Assembly: GCA_002343845.1 (NCBI GenBank)
Contig: DDSQ01000180.1
Coordinates: 1 to 15,921 of the forward strand
DNA length: 15,921 nucleotides
Origin: Planctomycetes bacterium UBA2386
Lineage (GTDB): Bacteria > Planctomycetota > UBA1135 > UBA2386
Direction: 5' to 3'
The position numbers were made by a program, and so were the translations under genes. The notes beneath the pieces are model-generated. The model was not told the origin of the DNA. It searched no databases and saw nothing but the letters and a program-made list of their open reading frames with translations. Shown in pieces: positions 7,458 to 15,045 of the stretch. Each line of letters begins with the position of its first letter. The first letter of the stretch is position 1.

Positions 7458-10400
7458 TGCACGAAGACGAGCGACGACCACGCGACGCGACCGCCGATCG
7501 TCAGATCGAACTGCTGCGTGCCGATCGGATGCGTCGCCGGAACGAACAGCGTCAGTTCGCGCGGCGTCACCGCGCCGAGCACGAGCGGCAGCCCGCCGAG
7601 CGTCGCCTGCACCGCGCCGATTCCGGGGAACGCGCCGCGCAGCGTGTGCCAACTGCCGACCTGCCACACCGACGGCACGGCGAACAGGGTCGCGCGGCCG
7701 AGCACGAGTTCGCGCGTGGCATCGGCGTCGACCTGTGTCATCCGGCCGTCGCCGTCGGCATCGACCGCAGGATCGTCGGCACCGAGTTTGTCGATCTGCC
7801 GCCGCACGTCGATCACGGTGCGAACCCCGTCGCGATCGCTGTCGCCCGGCAGTTCGCCGAGCACGAGCACCGGACCACCGACGCGCCCCGGCGACTCGAC
7901 GCGAACTTGCGGACCCTGCCCGCCACCATCGGCGCGCAGCGTCCACGCATCGACGCCGGCGATGACCGCGGCGATCTCGGCGGAGAACCCTGCCGGATCC
8001 CCGGCCACCGTGCCGAGCACACGAAGGCGCGCTGTCCCGAACGCGGGCAGCGCCGCACCAGCCAGGACGAGCGCGAGTTCCCGATCGTCGGCGAGCACCG
8101 GCATCGGCCCGCCGACCTGCAGCGGCGCCACGCCATCACGCTCCCAGACGCAGCGCACCGCTGCGAGCCGCGCCGCGTTGTCTCCCGCACCCGCAAGCAG
8201 CACGCGCAAGCCGTCGACGTGGAGCTGGCGATCGGTCAGGTTGTCGAGACGCGCGTTGAGCAGTTCGCGTTCGCCGTCGCCGACGCCGCGCGTGATCACC
8301 GGCGGATCACCGCTCGCGCGCATGCCCTCGCCGAGATTCGCCAGCAGGTCGAACTTGACGACCATGCCGTTCTCGACGCCCGCCATCTGCGGCTGGAAGC
8401 CCGGCGGCTGCAGCACGAGGTCGGGGCTGAACGTCCAGCCGCCGAGCATGGCGACGCCGTTGCCGGCGAGGGCGATGCAGCGCAGCGCGTCCTGCCCGGC
8501 GCCGCCGAGGTAGGTGCCGTAGCCGACACTCCAGGTGCCGCCGTTGGCGGACAGCCGCAGCACGAACGCGTCGAGCACCCCGCCGGCGTGCGCAACCTGC
8601 ACGGCATCCGGCGTCAGCGGGAACCCGGGCCCGGCCTCGCCGACCACCACCACGTCGTTGGCCAAGCTCGCGATGCCGCGGATGCGGTCGTTGCCGCTGC
8701 CGCCGAGGTAGGTCGAGTACACGAGCGACTGGCCGTCCGGCGTCAGAGCCGCGAGGAACCCGTCGTTGCCGCCGATGCGCTGCGGCCAAGGCGCCCCGGG
8801 CGTGGTCGTCAGGTCGGCGGACTGCGTCGTGCCGCCGACCCAGATCCTGCCGTCGCGATCGCGATGGACCGCCATCGCGCTGTCGAAACCACTGCCGCCG
8901 ACGTAGGTCGAGAAGACGAAGGCAGAAGCCTGGGCATTCAGCCGCGTGACGATCGCGTCGGCGCCGCCCGGGTTGGACGGGCGCAGGGCTCCGGGCGTCG
9001 TCGGATAGCCGGGACCGAGCGAGTAGCCGCCGACGATGACGTCGCCGCTGTTCGAGTCGAGGGCGAGGCTGAGGAACTGATCGTTGAACGGCCCGCCGAC
9101 GAACGTTCCGGCGAGCAGCACCTGCTTGTCGCTGGCGATGCGGACGACGAAGCCGTCCGACTGTGCGCCCGCCGGTCCGCCGAGCAGCGACTGGGCAGCG
9201 TTGCCGCCGACCGGGAAGTCGTGCGAGCTCGTCCAGCCGGCGACCACGGCTGCTCCGGTCGAGTCGATCGCGACCGCCTCGGCGACATCGTCGAAAAGGC
9301 CGCCGAGATACGTCGACGCCTCGAGCACATCGCCCGCGGGTCCGAGACGGGTCACGAAGCCATCGCCGACGGAGATGAACGGACTGTTGCCGCCGTAGGA
9401 GGGCTGCAGCGCGCCGGGCGTGACCGGGAAGTTGGTCGATCGGGTGACGCCGACGACGGTCGCGGCGTCCCCGGGCCCGAGGGCGATCGCGCGCGCTTCG
9501 TCGGTGCTGCTGCCGCCGAGGTAGGTCGCGAACTGCAGCGTCTGGCCGTCCTCGGCCAACCGCGCGACGTACGCATCGACGCCGCCAATGGTCTGGAAGA
9601 CGCCGGGCGTCACCGGGAAGTCGGTCGAGCCGGCGAGGCCCGCGACCCACACGCCGACGCCCTCGCGCCACGCGAGACCGTTGACGGTGTCCGTCGAACC
9701 GCCGCCGAGGAACGTGCCCCAGACGACGCCGGGGTCGACGACGGCGGCAAACGCGGGATCGAGGTCGGCGGCGGCGAACCCGTAGCAGTTGTCGCCGAGC
9801 AGGCGGAATGCGACGCGCAGCGGTCGCTGCCCATCCGGCGTCAGCTGCCAGGCGATCGGCGCCTCTTGCACGAGCTCCCCGGCTTCGCCCAACCCGGCAA
9901 GGGATGCGCACAGGCGGCCGGCATCGTCGATGCGAAGCGAAGTGACGCCCTCGCAGCGGGCCACGAAGCACGCGAGGTCGGCGCCGGGCGCGAGCAACAG
10001 GTCGTACTCGAACGCGCCGCGGCGACCTGCCGGCAGCGGCCGGAACGCGACGTCGATGCCAGGATGCACGCCGCGCATCACGACGCGCTCCCACGCCGGC
10101 ACGTTGGTGCGATGCTGCGCCGCGTCGCCGATCAGGAAGTGGCGCCGCGTCGTCAGTTCGCCCTCGCTCGCGAACTCGGGGGTCGCGGCGCCGAGGAAGT
10201 GCGTGCGCACGACGCACCCGGCCTGCTCGCGCGGCCGGCCATCGTCGGACCGCGACTGCCACCGCTCGAACCGCAGTGTGAACCCGTCGTCGTGCAGCCA
10301 GCCGGTGGTGTCCCCGAAAGCCGTGAAGCGGACCTGCTCGTCCCACTGCCCGACGTTCGGCACGAACTGCACGCGCGCCATCGCTGCCACTGCGGCGTCG

Positions 10401-10528
10401 CGCACGGCGGCCGGCGCCTGGGCGGGCGGCGCTTGCACAGGCAGGGTGCCGGGGTCGCGGGGCGACGAACTGCGCCAGGCGACGACGGCCGCTCCCACCA
10501 GCAACAGGGCTGTCGCGGACAGACGCAT
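7454..10528 (-). CDS. SBBP-repeat beta-propeller surface protein with dockerin-like segment
   Basis: About 1024 residues, probably exported or surface-held. The N-terminus (MRLSATALLLVGAAVVAW) is a signal peptide or anchor, followed by a Pro/Ala linker. Residues from about 53 (FVPNVGQW, 55-62) match the domain that usually precedes SBBP repeats. Seven (G/S/A)T(F/Y)(L/V)GG repeat starts at residues 271, 334, 405, 474, 540, 605 and 671, spaced 63-71, indicate a seven-bladed propeller. A beta-rich region follows. Two EF-hand-type loops, DSDRDGVRTVID (from 896) and DADGDGRMTQVD (from 923), form a dockerin-like pair. A C-terminal IPT/TIG-like fold spans about 950-1024. ATG 10528 is chosen because AAGGG lies 7 bases upstream; ATG 10546 would add six residues. 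The binding partner is unknown. Confidence 0.87.
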   Translation of the reverse strand: MRLSATALLLVGAAVVAWRSSSPRDPGTLPVQAPPAQAPAAVRDAAVAAMARVQFVPNVGQWDEQVRFTAFGDTTGWLHDDGFTLRFERWQSRSDDGRPREQAGCVVRTHFLGAATPEFASEGELTTRRHFLIGDAAQHRTNVPAWERVVMRGVHPGIDVAFRPLPAGRRGAFEYDLLLAPGADLACFVARCEGVTSLRIDDAGRLCASLAGLGEAGELVQEAPIAWQLTPDGQRPLRVAFRLLGDNCYGFAAADLDPAFAAVVDPGVVWGTFLGGGSTDTVNGLAWREGVGVWVAGLAGSTDFPVTPGVFQTIGGVDAYVARLAEDGQTLQFATYLGGSSTDEARAIALGPGDAATVVGVTRSTNFPVTPGALQPSYGGNSPFISVGDGFVTRLGPAGDVLEASTYLGGLFDDVAEAVAIDSTGAAVVAGWTSSHDFPVGGNAAQSLLGGPAGAQSDGFVVRIASDKQVLLAGTFVGGPFNDQFLSLALDSNSGDVIVGGYSLGPGYPTTPGALRPSNPGGADAIVTRLNAQASAFVFSTYVGGSGFDSAMAVHRDRDGRIWVGGTTQSADLTTTPGAPWPQRIGGNDGFLAALTPDGQSLVYSTYLGGSGNDRIRGIASLANDVVVVGEAGPGFPLTPDAVQVAHAGGVLDAFVLRLSANGGTWSVGYGTYLGGAGQDALRCIALAGNGVAMLGGWTFSPDLVLQPPGFQPQMAGVENGMVVKFDLLANLGEGMRASGDPPVITRGVGDGERELLNARLDNLTDRQLHVDGLRVLLAGAGDNAARLAAVRCVWERDGVAPLQVGGPMPVLADDRELALVLAGAALPAFGTARLRVLGTVAGDPAGFSAEIAAVIAGVDAWTLRADGGGQGPQVRVESPGRVGGPVLVLGELPGDSDRDGVRTVIDVRRQIDKLGADDPAVDADGDGRMTQVDADATRELVLGRATLFAVPSVWQVGSWHTLRGAFPGIGAVQATLGGLPLVLGAVTPRELTLFVPATHPIGTQQFDLTIGGRVAWSSLVFVQ

Positions 10529-10535
10529 GCGAGGG

Positions 10536-10540
10536 CCCTT
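10536..10540 (-). promoter_or_regulatory. Ribosome binding site deciding the SBBP-protein start
   Basis: AAGGG on the minus strand sits 7 bases before the ATG at 10528 and after the alternative ATG at 10546. It supports 10528 as the working start in a window where few genes show a Shine-Dalgarno site. Confidence 0.5.
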
Positions 10541-10607
10541 CAGCATACGGCGCGCGACGGCGAATGCCGCCCGGACGGTGGGTTGCCGCCCCGACCTGGG
10601 CCCGCTC

Positions 10608-10621
10608 GCCCGCTGCCGGGC
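10608..10621 (-). terminator. Short hairpin just after the DHH phosphoesterase gene
   Basis: On the minus strand GCCCG-GCAG-CGGGC begins 6 bases past the TGA at 10628. The stem is only 5 bp and no U-tract follows, so it is a weak candidate that may separate the DHH gene from the SBBP gene. Confidence 0.3.
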
Positions 10622-10627
10622 AGCCGT

Positions 10628-11701
10628 TCAGTCGTCCTTGTCGCCGAGCGTCGCCGCGTTGCCGCCCGAAGCGCCCATGGCAGCGAGCACATTGCGTTCG
10701 AGCCGCCGCTCCAGCCGGCGCAACGCCCGCGGGTCGGACGAGTCGAGCACCACCGAGCCGCCGGCGACCGCGCCGTGGCCCCCGCAGCTGCCCTTCTCCC
10801 CTTCGAGGCCGGCCCGGATCAACGACCAGGCGTCGATGCCGACCTCGGTCCGAACGGACACGTAGTAGTTGGCGCCGACCAGGCCGCCGCAGAACACGGC
10901 GCGCACGCCTTCCATGCGCAGCAGCATGTCGGCGACTTCGGCGACCATCTCGGCGCTCGACGTGCGGCCGAGCGAGCAGAGCGTCAGCCCGTCGTAGAGG
11001 CGCACCTTCGACAACGCCTGCTTGAGCGCCTGGAAGTACACGACCGGCAGCCGCGGGTTGGTGATCGCCGCGAGCTTCTTGCGGTCGATGCGTGGCGAGA
11101 GGAACTCCCACGCCCGTTCGTCGAGTTCGCTGACGTTGCGCGACAGGTCGGCGGTGTCGGTGCGGATGCCGTAGGCGAGCGCCGTGGCGCACGTGGCACT
11201 GGGCTGCACGCCCGCCGCGAGCAGGTGTCCGGCGACGATCGAACTCGTCGCGCCGATCTCCGGGCGCACGTCGAAGAATGCGACCGTGTCGGGTCCGGCC
11301 GTCGCGTCGGCGCAGACGTGATGGTCGATCACGATGTCGATCCCGAGACCTGGGGGCAGGTGCGTGTGGCCGAAGCCGGGTTGCGTGTCGACGAGGGCCA
11401 CACAATCGAAGTCGGCCAGCCGCACGGTCTCGATCGGGTCCATCTCGATGCCGAGTTCCCGCACCATGGCCTGGTTCTCGGCGCGAAGGACCTTGCCGGT
11501 GATCGCCAGTCGCCCATCGATGCCGGCCGCAAGCCTGGCGAACTCGAGCAGGCCGACGGCGCCACCGAGCGAGTCCGGGTCCGGATTGTTGTGCGTCAGC
11601 ACCAGCAGCCGCCGCCGACGGCGCAGCAGCTCGCGCAGGGCGTGCGTTCGCGTGTCGCCGGCGACGCCGGAGGCCACTTTGCTGAGCGGTTTGGGGTTCA
11701 T
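10628..11701 (-). CDS. DHH/DHHA1 family phosphoesterase (NrnA-like)
   Basis: A 357-residue cytoplasmic metal-dependent phosphodiesterase or phosphatase. All DHH motifs are present: HNNPDPDSLGGA (37-48; His37, Asp41, Asp43), VDTQP with Asp105, the signature DHH at 126-128, and RTDTADLSR as the fourth motif. The C-terminal DHHA1 substrate domain has CGGHGAVAGGS, with Gly307-Gly308-His309. This layout fits NrnA-type enzymes, which degrade 2-5-nt RNAs and dephosphorylate pAp; stand-alone DHH-DHHA1 enzymes that cleave c-di-AMP look much the same, so the substrate is open. A hairpin lies upstream, after the TIM-barrel gene, and a TAGGCT hexamer at 11727-11722 could be a -10 box giving it its own promoter. 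Start ATG 11701 has no clear Shine-Dalgarno site. Confidence 0.88.
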   Translation of the reverse strand: MNPKPLSKVASGVAGDTRTHALRELLRRRRRLLVLTHNNPDPDSLGGAVGLLEFARLAAGIDGRLAITGKVLRAENQAMVRELGIEMDPIETVRLADFDCVALVDTQPGFGHTHLPPGLGIDIVIDHHVCADATAGPDTVAFFDVRPEIGATSSIVAGHLLAAGVQPSATCATALAYGIRTDTADLSRNVSELDERAWEFLSPRIDRKKLAAITNPRLPVVYFQALKQALSKVRLYDGLTLCSLGRTSSAEMVAEVADMLLRMEGVRAVFCGGLVGANYYVSVRTEVGIDAWSLIRAGLEGEKGSCGGHGAVAGGSVVLDSSDPRALRRLERRLERNVLAAMGASGGNAATLGDKDD

Positions 11702-11721
11702 CGGAACGGAGGGGCCGACGC

Positions 11722-11727
11722 AGCCTA
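11722..11727 (-). promoter_or_regulatory. Possible -10 box for the DHH phosphoesterase gene
   Basis: TAGGCT on the minus strand fits the bacterial -10 pattern TANNNT and lies 20 bases before the ATG at 11701. I found no matching -35 hexamer at the usual distance. Its position just beyond the hairpin of the previous gene makes it plausible. Confidence 0.25.
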
Positions 11728-11743
11728 CGCAAGAGGATCGGCC

Positions 11744-11759
11744 GGGCGGCCAGCCGCCC
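11744..11759 (-). terminator. Hairpin after the TIM-barrel gene
   Basis: GGGCGG-CTGG-CCGCCC on the minus strand (7 bp if the loop is tightened) begins 5 bases after the TAG at 11765. The sequence after it has a few Ts (GATCCTCTT) but no true U-tract. It probably ends the TIM-barrel transcript before the DHH gene. Confidence 0.45.
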
Positions 11760-11764
11760 TGGAA

Positions 11765-12658
11765 CTACAGGCCGTACTTGTCGAGGCAGGAACGGACACC
11801 TGGCAGTTCGGCGGGGGCGATCCCGACATCGAGTTCGACCACTGCCGGCAGGGCCGGGCCGAGGCGCGGTACATAGGTGGCAAGCAGCCCGTAGTCCACC
11901 CCGCCCGCCCCCGGGGGCAGGTAGAGGCCATCGGGGCTGCCATCGCCCAACGTCATGCCCCGACAGCGGTTGGCGAAGGCCTCGAGCCACTCGCCCTGAT
12001 CCTCGAGGCCGACCTGGGAACGCCGTGCGCACAGCCCGGCGTCATGCCAGTAGCCAAGCCGTAGGCTGCCGAGATCCTCGGTCAGGTCGCGCAGCGTCGC
12101 CGGATCGGCCAGGGCGCGCAGGCTGCGGCTGGCCGTCAGGCAGAACTCGATGTCGGGGAACGACCGCACGAGCGCGAACACCTCGCGGCAGGCACGGTCG
12201 AGCGCCGCGTTGCGGCCGACCTTGCGCCGCGCCTGCAGGGCGTCGACCCGTTCGCGCGTCCAGCCGACGTTGGGGTCGCCGAGATCCTCGGCCTCGACTT
12301 CGCCGGTGACGGGCACGACGCCCGGGTCGAACACGACCACCGGGCAGCGCAGGCGATGCGCCGTTGCCACCGCCAGCTCGATCGCCAGCCGCGCGGCGCG
12401 TCGTTCGGAGTCCTTCGCCGAGCAGAACCCCGCGGTCGGCGAAACTTCGGCGAGCGGATTGCCCGCCCGCACCGCGGCAACCCGCACGGGCAGGTCCGCG
12501 GCGGCGGCGTGCAGCGCGGTCCAATCGGTGGCGCGTGGGCCCGGTGACACCGCCAGTCCAGCGAACTTCGCCTCCAGCACCGACAGCCACAACCGGCGCG
12601 GATCCGACGGCCCGTGCACCGTCGCCCACGCCGAACCCAGGAAACGCTGCACGGGCAT
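11765..12658 (-). CDS. TIM-barrel protein, sugar-phosphate isomerase/epimerase-like
   Basis: A 297-residue cytoplasmic protein of the xylose-isomerase-like TIM-barrel superfamily. The clearest family marks are LRLGYWHDAG near 199-208 (His205, Asp206), which matches the GYWHDTGH strand of these proteins, then LPPGAGGVDYGLLATYVPRL, and a closing VVELDVG with Glu275 where a metal-binding Glu is expected. The N-terminal half alternates strand and helix (AKFAGLAV, LPVRVAAVRAG, CPVVVFDPG). Several usual metal ligands are changed: FCLTAS stands where LEN is common, Leu follows Gly where DxGH would have His, and MTLGD replaces HLxD. It may be inactive, use another metal site, or act on a different substrate. 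No signal peptide. It is divergent from the lipoprotein gene and probably monocistronic. Confidence 0.72.
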   Translation of the reverse strand: MPVQRFLGSAWATVHGPSDPRRLWLSVLEAKFAGLAVSPGPRATDWTALHAAAADLPVRVAAVRAGNPLAEVSPTAGFCSAKDSERRAARLAIELAVATAHRLRCPVVVFDPGVVPVTGEVEAEDLGDPNVGWTRERVDALQARRKVGRNAALDRACREVFALVRSFPDIEFCLTASRSLRALADPATLRDLTEDLGSLRLGYWHDAGLCARRSQVGLEDQGEWLEAFANRCRGMTLGDGSPDGLYLPPGAGGVDYGLLATYVPRLGPALPAVVELDVGIAPAELPGVRSCLDKYGL

Positions 12659-12723
12659 GGGAGGGTTGTCGAAGCGGCGACCCGCGGTAGCGTGCCGGGT
12701 CGCGTCTCGTCGCCCACGTTAGC

Positions 12724-12727
12724 GGAG
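12724..12727 (+). promoter_or_regulatory. Ribosome binding site of the coiled-coil lipoprotein gene
   Basis: GGAG lies 8 bases before the ATG at 12736, which fixes this start. It is one of the few good Shine-Dalgarno sites in the window. Confidence 0.55.
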
Positions 12728-12735
12728 CACCCCCG

Positions 12736-13833
12736 ATGAACAGAAGCCTCGTATTGCCGGCGTTGGTCCTGTTGAGCAGCCTGGTCGGTTGCCGCGCGCA
12801 GGAGGATCGCAAGGCGTTGCAGAACTCGGTCACCAAGCTCGAGCAGCGACTCGTGCGCATGGACGAGTACCTGAAGTCGCTGCAGCAGGGCGAAGCGGAC
12901 AAGCGCGCCCAGCAGGCGCGACAGACCCAGGAACGCGAGGCGGAACTGCAGCAGCTGCGCGAGCTGCTCGCGCAGCACGAGCGGCAGGCGAAGGAGCGCG
13001 CGCAGGCGGTGGAGCGGCAGACCGTCGAGATGGAGCGCCAGCGCGCGAAGGTGCAGGAGCAGTTCGCCAAGGAGCGGGCCGCAGCCGAGAAGCAGCTCGC
13101 CGACGAACGCGCGCAGATGCAGCGCCAGGTCGAGAGCGAACGCGCCGCGCTGCACGACGAGGTCCGCAAGGCCAGGCAGGCCGCCGAACAAGCCGAGCAG
13201 CGCGGCCGAGAGGTGGCGGAGCGCCATCGGGCGGAGCTGGAGCGCGCGCAGGCGCGGCAGGGCGAACGCGAAGGCGTGGTCGAGAAGCTGGCGGCCGAGC
13301 GCCGCGAGGTCGAGAAGCTGCGCGCCGCGGTGCAGCAGGACGTGGCGCGAGTCCGGGAAACCGCCGCGGCCCAGACCGAACGCGTGGCCGCCGTCGCCAA
13401 GGCCGCCGAGAGCAGCGTCGCCGCCGAACGCCGAGCCCGCGCGCAGGCCGAGGAGGCCGAACAGCTGCGCGTGCAGAACGCACGCCTGAAGAACCGCCTC
13501 GCCGAGCTCGAGCGCGAACTCGCCGCGAGGGCCGCCGCCCACGCGCACACGCACGCGCACGCCGAAGCACCACCCGCCACCGCAGCGGCCCCGGGCTCGA
13601 TCGTCGTCAACAACGAGGAAGGCCAGGTGCACTTCCACTTCCATGGCCCGACGCCGCACGTCGTGATGCCGAAGGCCGCGCCCGCGCCGTCGTCGATGTC
13701 GAAGCCGAGCAAGGTCGATGGCGCAGGCGAGTTCCTGCTGCTCCAAGAGAGCAAGTCGGCGCCGAGCAAGCCGAAGGCCGACGCTCCGCCGAAGAAGAAG
13801 GCCGAGGCCCCCGAGAAGAAGATCAACGAGTGA
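12736..13833 (+). CDS. Coiled-coil lipoprotein with histidine-rich C-terminal region
   Basis: A 365-residue protein I do not recognise as a named family. Residues 1-19 form a lipoprotein signal (MNRSLVLPALVLLSSLVGC), with lipobox LVGC and Cys19 as the expected lipidation site. Residues about 25-265 are almost pure charged helix rich in Glu, Gln, Arg, Lys and Ala, with heptad-like spacing and no prolines, so a long coiled coil is expected. After it come alternating histidines (His269, 271, 273, 275), then a short beta-like segment VHFHFHGPTPH (298-308; His299, 301, 303, 308). The tail is Lys/Pro/Ala-rich and probably disordered. The His clusters suggest metal binding; this is inference. It would sit on a membrane and project a long rod. 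Its start is set by GGAG. It is convergent with the ECF sigma gene, 16 bases apart. Confidence 0.82.
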   Translation: MNRSLVLPALVLLSSLVGCRAQEDRKALQNSVTKLEQRLVRMDEYLKSLQQGEADKRAQQARQTQEREAELQQLRELLAQHERQAKERAQAVERQTVEMERQRAKVQEQFAKERAAAEKQLADERAQMQRQVESERAALHDEVRKARQAAEQAEQRGREVAERHRAELERAQARQGEREGVVEKLAAERREVEKLRAAVQQDVARVRETAAAQTERVAAVAKAAESSVAAERRARAQAEEAEQLRVQNARLKNRLAELERELAARAAAHAHTHAHAEAPPATAAAPGSIVVNNEEGQVHFHFHGPTPHVVMPKAAPAPSSMSKPSKVDGAGEFLLLQESKSAPSKPKADAPPKKKAEAPEKKINE

Positions 13834-13858
13834 CGGCGGCCCGGCCGCGTCAGCCGTC
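13832..13858. terminator. Candidate hairpin between lipoprotein and sigma-factor genes
   Basis: GACGGC (13832-13837) can pair with GCCGTC (13853-13858) around a GC-rich 15-base loop that itself contains a GGCC palindrome. It overlaps both stop codons of the convergent pair. The stem is short and has no U-tract, so support is weak. Confidence 0.25.
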
Positions 13859-14482
13859 GTAGGGCGCCAGCAGTTCTTGCAGCCGCTGCAGCGCGCGCAT
13901 GTGCAGCGAGCGCACCGTGACCTCCTTGGCGTAGCCGAGCACCGGCATGATCTCGGCGTAGCTCTTGCCCTGGAACAGGCGCATCTCGAGCACGCGCTTG
14001 TGCTTGTCGCTGAGTTCGCCGAGCGCCTTCTCGAGCGCGTCGCGCAGCTCGGCGCAGCGCACCAGCATGCTCGGCCGCGGGAACCGGTCGTCGGCGAAAC
14101 GTTCGCGGCCACCGGTCTCGTCGAAGTCGCCGAGGTGCCTCTGGCGACCGCCGCCGCGCTTCTTCGCGCGCGTGCGACGCCAGTAGTCGTTGAGCTTGCG
14201 GTGCGCGATCATGCGCACCCAGCCGGAGAACGACGCGCCGGGCTCGACGCGGAACTCGTGGATGTCGCGGAAGACCTGCAGCAGCACTTCCTGCGTCAGG
14301 TCGTCGAGGCTCTTGTCGGCCGGCCAGTTCTGCCCGCGCGTCGCCTCGTCGACCCAACGCACCATCTTGTCGTGCAGGTTCGACCACGACAGGTCGGCAT
14401 CCCCCTCGCCCTGCACGTTCTTGACGTAGCGCAGCGTGCTGGACAACGGCGGCTCGGGATCCTCTTTGCGCGTGGGCACCAT
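13850..14482 (-). CDS. ECF-type RNA polymerase sigma factor
   Basis: A 210-residue group-4 sigma-70 factor that would direct RNA polymerase to a small set of promoters. Region 2 spans about 35-103, with DDLTQEVLLQVFRDI (60-74) and FSGWVRMIAHRKLNDYWRR (85-103), the -10 recognition and melting helices. A basic linker, RAKKRGGGRQR, follows. Region 4 (about 145-206) has LSDKHKRVLEMRLFQGKSYAEIMPVLGY and then a helix-turn-helix recognition helix, EVTVRSLHMRALQRLQELL. There is no region 3 and no C-terminal extension. No anti-sigma gene lies beside it: downstream is a convergent lipoprotein and upstream a divergent dtd. Control by a distant partner or by a kinase is possible. ATG 14482 is the chosen start. 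Its promoter must lie in the 26-base gap or inside dtd. Confidence 0.92.
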   Translation of the reverse strand: MVPTRKEDPEPPLSSTLRYVKNVQGEGDADLSWSNLHDKMVRWVDEATRGQNWPADKSLDDLTQEVLLQVFRDIHEFRVEPGASFSGWVRMIAHRKLNDYWRRTRAKKRGGGRQRHLGDFDETGGRERFADDRFPRPSMLVRCAELRDALEKALGELSDKHKRVLEMRLFQGKSYAEIMPVLGYAKEVTVRSLHMRALQRLQELLAPYDG

Positions 14483-14496
14483 GCGGGCGGCGAGTG

Positions 14497-14502
14497 TAGC
14501 CT
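14497..14502 (+). promoter_or_regulatory. Possible -10 box giving a leaderless dtd transcript
   Basis: TAGCCT fits TANNNT and ends 6 bases before the GTG at 14509, the spacing expected if transcription starts at the start codon itself. The gap to the divergent sigma gene is only 26 bases, which leaves no room for a usual leader and ribosome site. No clear -35 box is seen. Confidence 0.35.
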
Positions 14503-14508
14503 GCGGCC

Positions 14509-14979
14509 GTGATCGCCGTCGTGCAGCGCGTCGCCGAAGCCAGGGTCCTCGTCGCCGGCGAATGCGTCGGCCAGATCGAGCGCGGCCTGCTGGTCCTGCT
14601 CGGCGTCGAACATGGCGACACCGACGCCGATGCCGATGCGACCGCCAAGAAGGTCGCCGCCCTGCGTGTGTTCCCGGGCCGCACCCCCACGGACCTCGCC
14701 GTCGGCGACGTCGGCGGCGGTTGCCTCGTGGTGAGCCAGTTCACCCTCGCTGCCGAGTTGGGCTCCGGCAACCGCCCGGACTTCACGGCCGCCGCGCCGC
14801 CCGAAGCCGCGGCCGGCCTCTGCGCGCGCGTCGTCGAACGCCTCGCCGCCGCCGGCGTGCCGGTCGCGACCGGACGATTTGGCGCGTCGATGCGCGTCGA
14901 ACTGGTCAACGACGGCCCGTTCACGCTGGTGCTGACGGTGCGCGGCGGGCGCGTCGTCGCTCGGCGGCCCGACGCGTGA
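14509..14979 (+). CDS. dtd: D-aminoacyl-tRNA deacylase
   Basis: A 156-residue cytoplasmic proofreading enzyme that hydrolyses D-amino acids (and, in known members, glycine on tRNA-Ala) from tRNA. It begins at GTG with IAVVQRVAEARVLVAGE, the family N-terminus. The two active-site motifs are present: SQFTLAAE, and NDGPFTL carrying the Gly-cisPro dipeptide that rejects L-amino acids. RPDFTAAAPPE and GRFGASMRVELVNDGPFT are also characteristic. The usual segment with KMN after LRxF is replaced by PGRTPTDLAVGDVGG, about one residue shorter. A DADADA stretch near 39-44 adds acidic residues. It lies 66 bases before the ATP-grasp gene on the same strand and may be co-transcribed with it. A leaderless transcript is possible. 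Confidence 0.95.
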   Translation: MIAVVQRVAEARVLVAGECVGQIERGLLVLLGVEHGDTDADADATAKKVAALRVFPGRTPTDLAVGDVGGGCLVVSQFTLAAELGSGNRPDFTAAAPPEAAAGLCARVVERLAAAGVPVATGRFGASMRVELVNDGPFTLVLTVRGGRVVARRPDA

Positions 14980-15045
14980 CGCGCCGGCCCCGCGCGACGG
15001 ACGCTTTCCGCGCCGCGGACCCGTCTGCATGATGGCCACCGCGCG

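Noticed and set aside
4767..8513. Plus-strand open frame of about 1248 codons over the acyl-CoA ligase and beyond
   Set aside because: It is out of frame with the well-supported ligase and antisense to thiD and the SBBP gene. Its translation is Arg/Pro/Ala-rich without domains.
8500..9720. Recurring CCGCCGAGGTAGGT-type DNA motif as a possible repeat array
   Set aside because: The copies are about 190-215 bases apart and encode the TYLGG start of each SBBP blade. They are protein repeats, not CRISPR or another DNA-level array.
7529..12064. Plus-strand open frame of about 1511 codons
   Set aside because: It runs antisense across thiD-adjacent, SBBP, DHH and TIM-barrel genes that all show clear family motifs on the other strand. 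The translation is low-complexity Arg/Ala/Asp/His-rich. It is a by-product of GC-rich codon usage.
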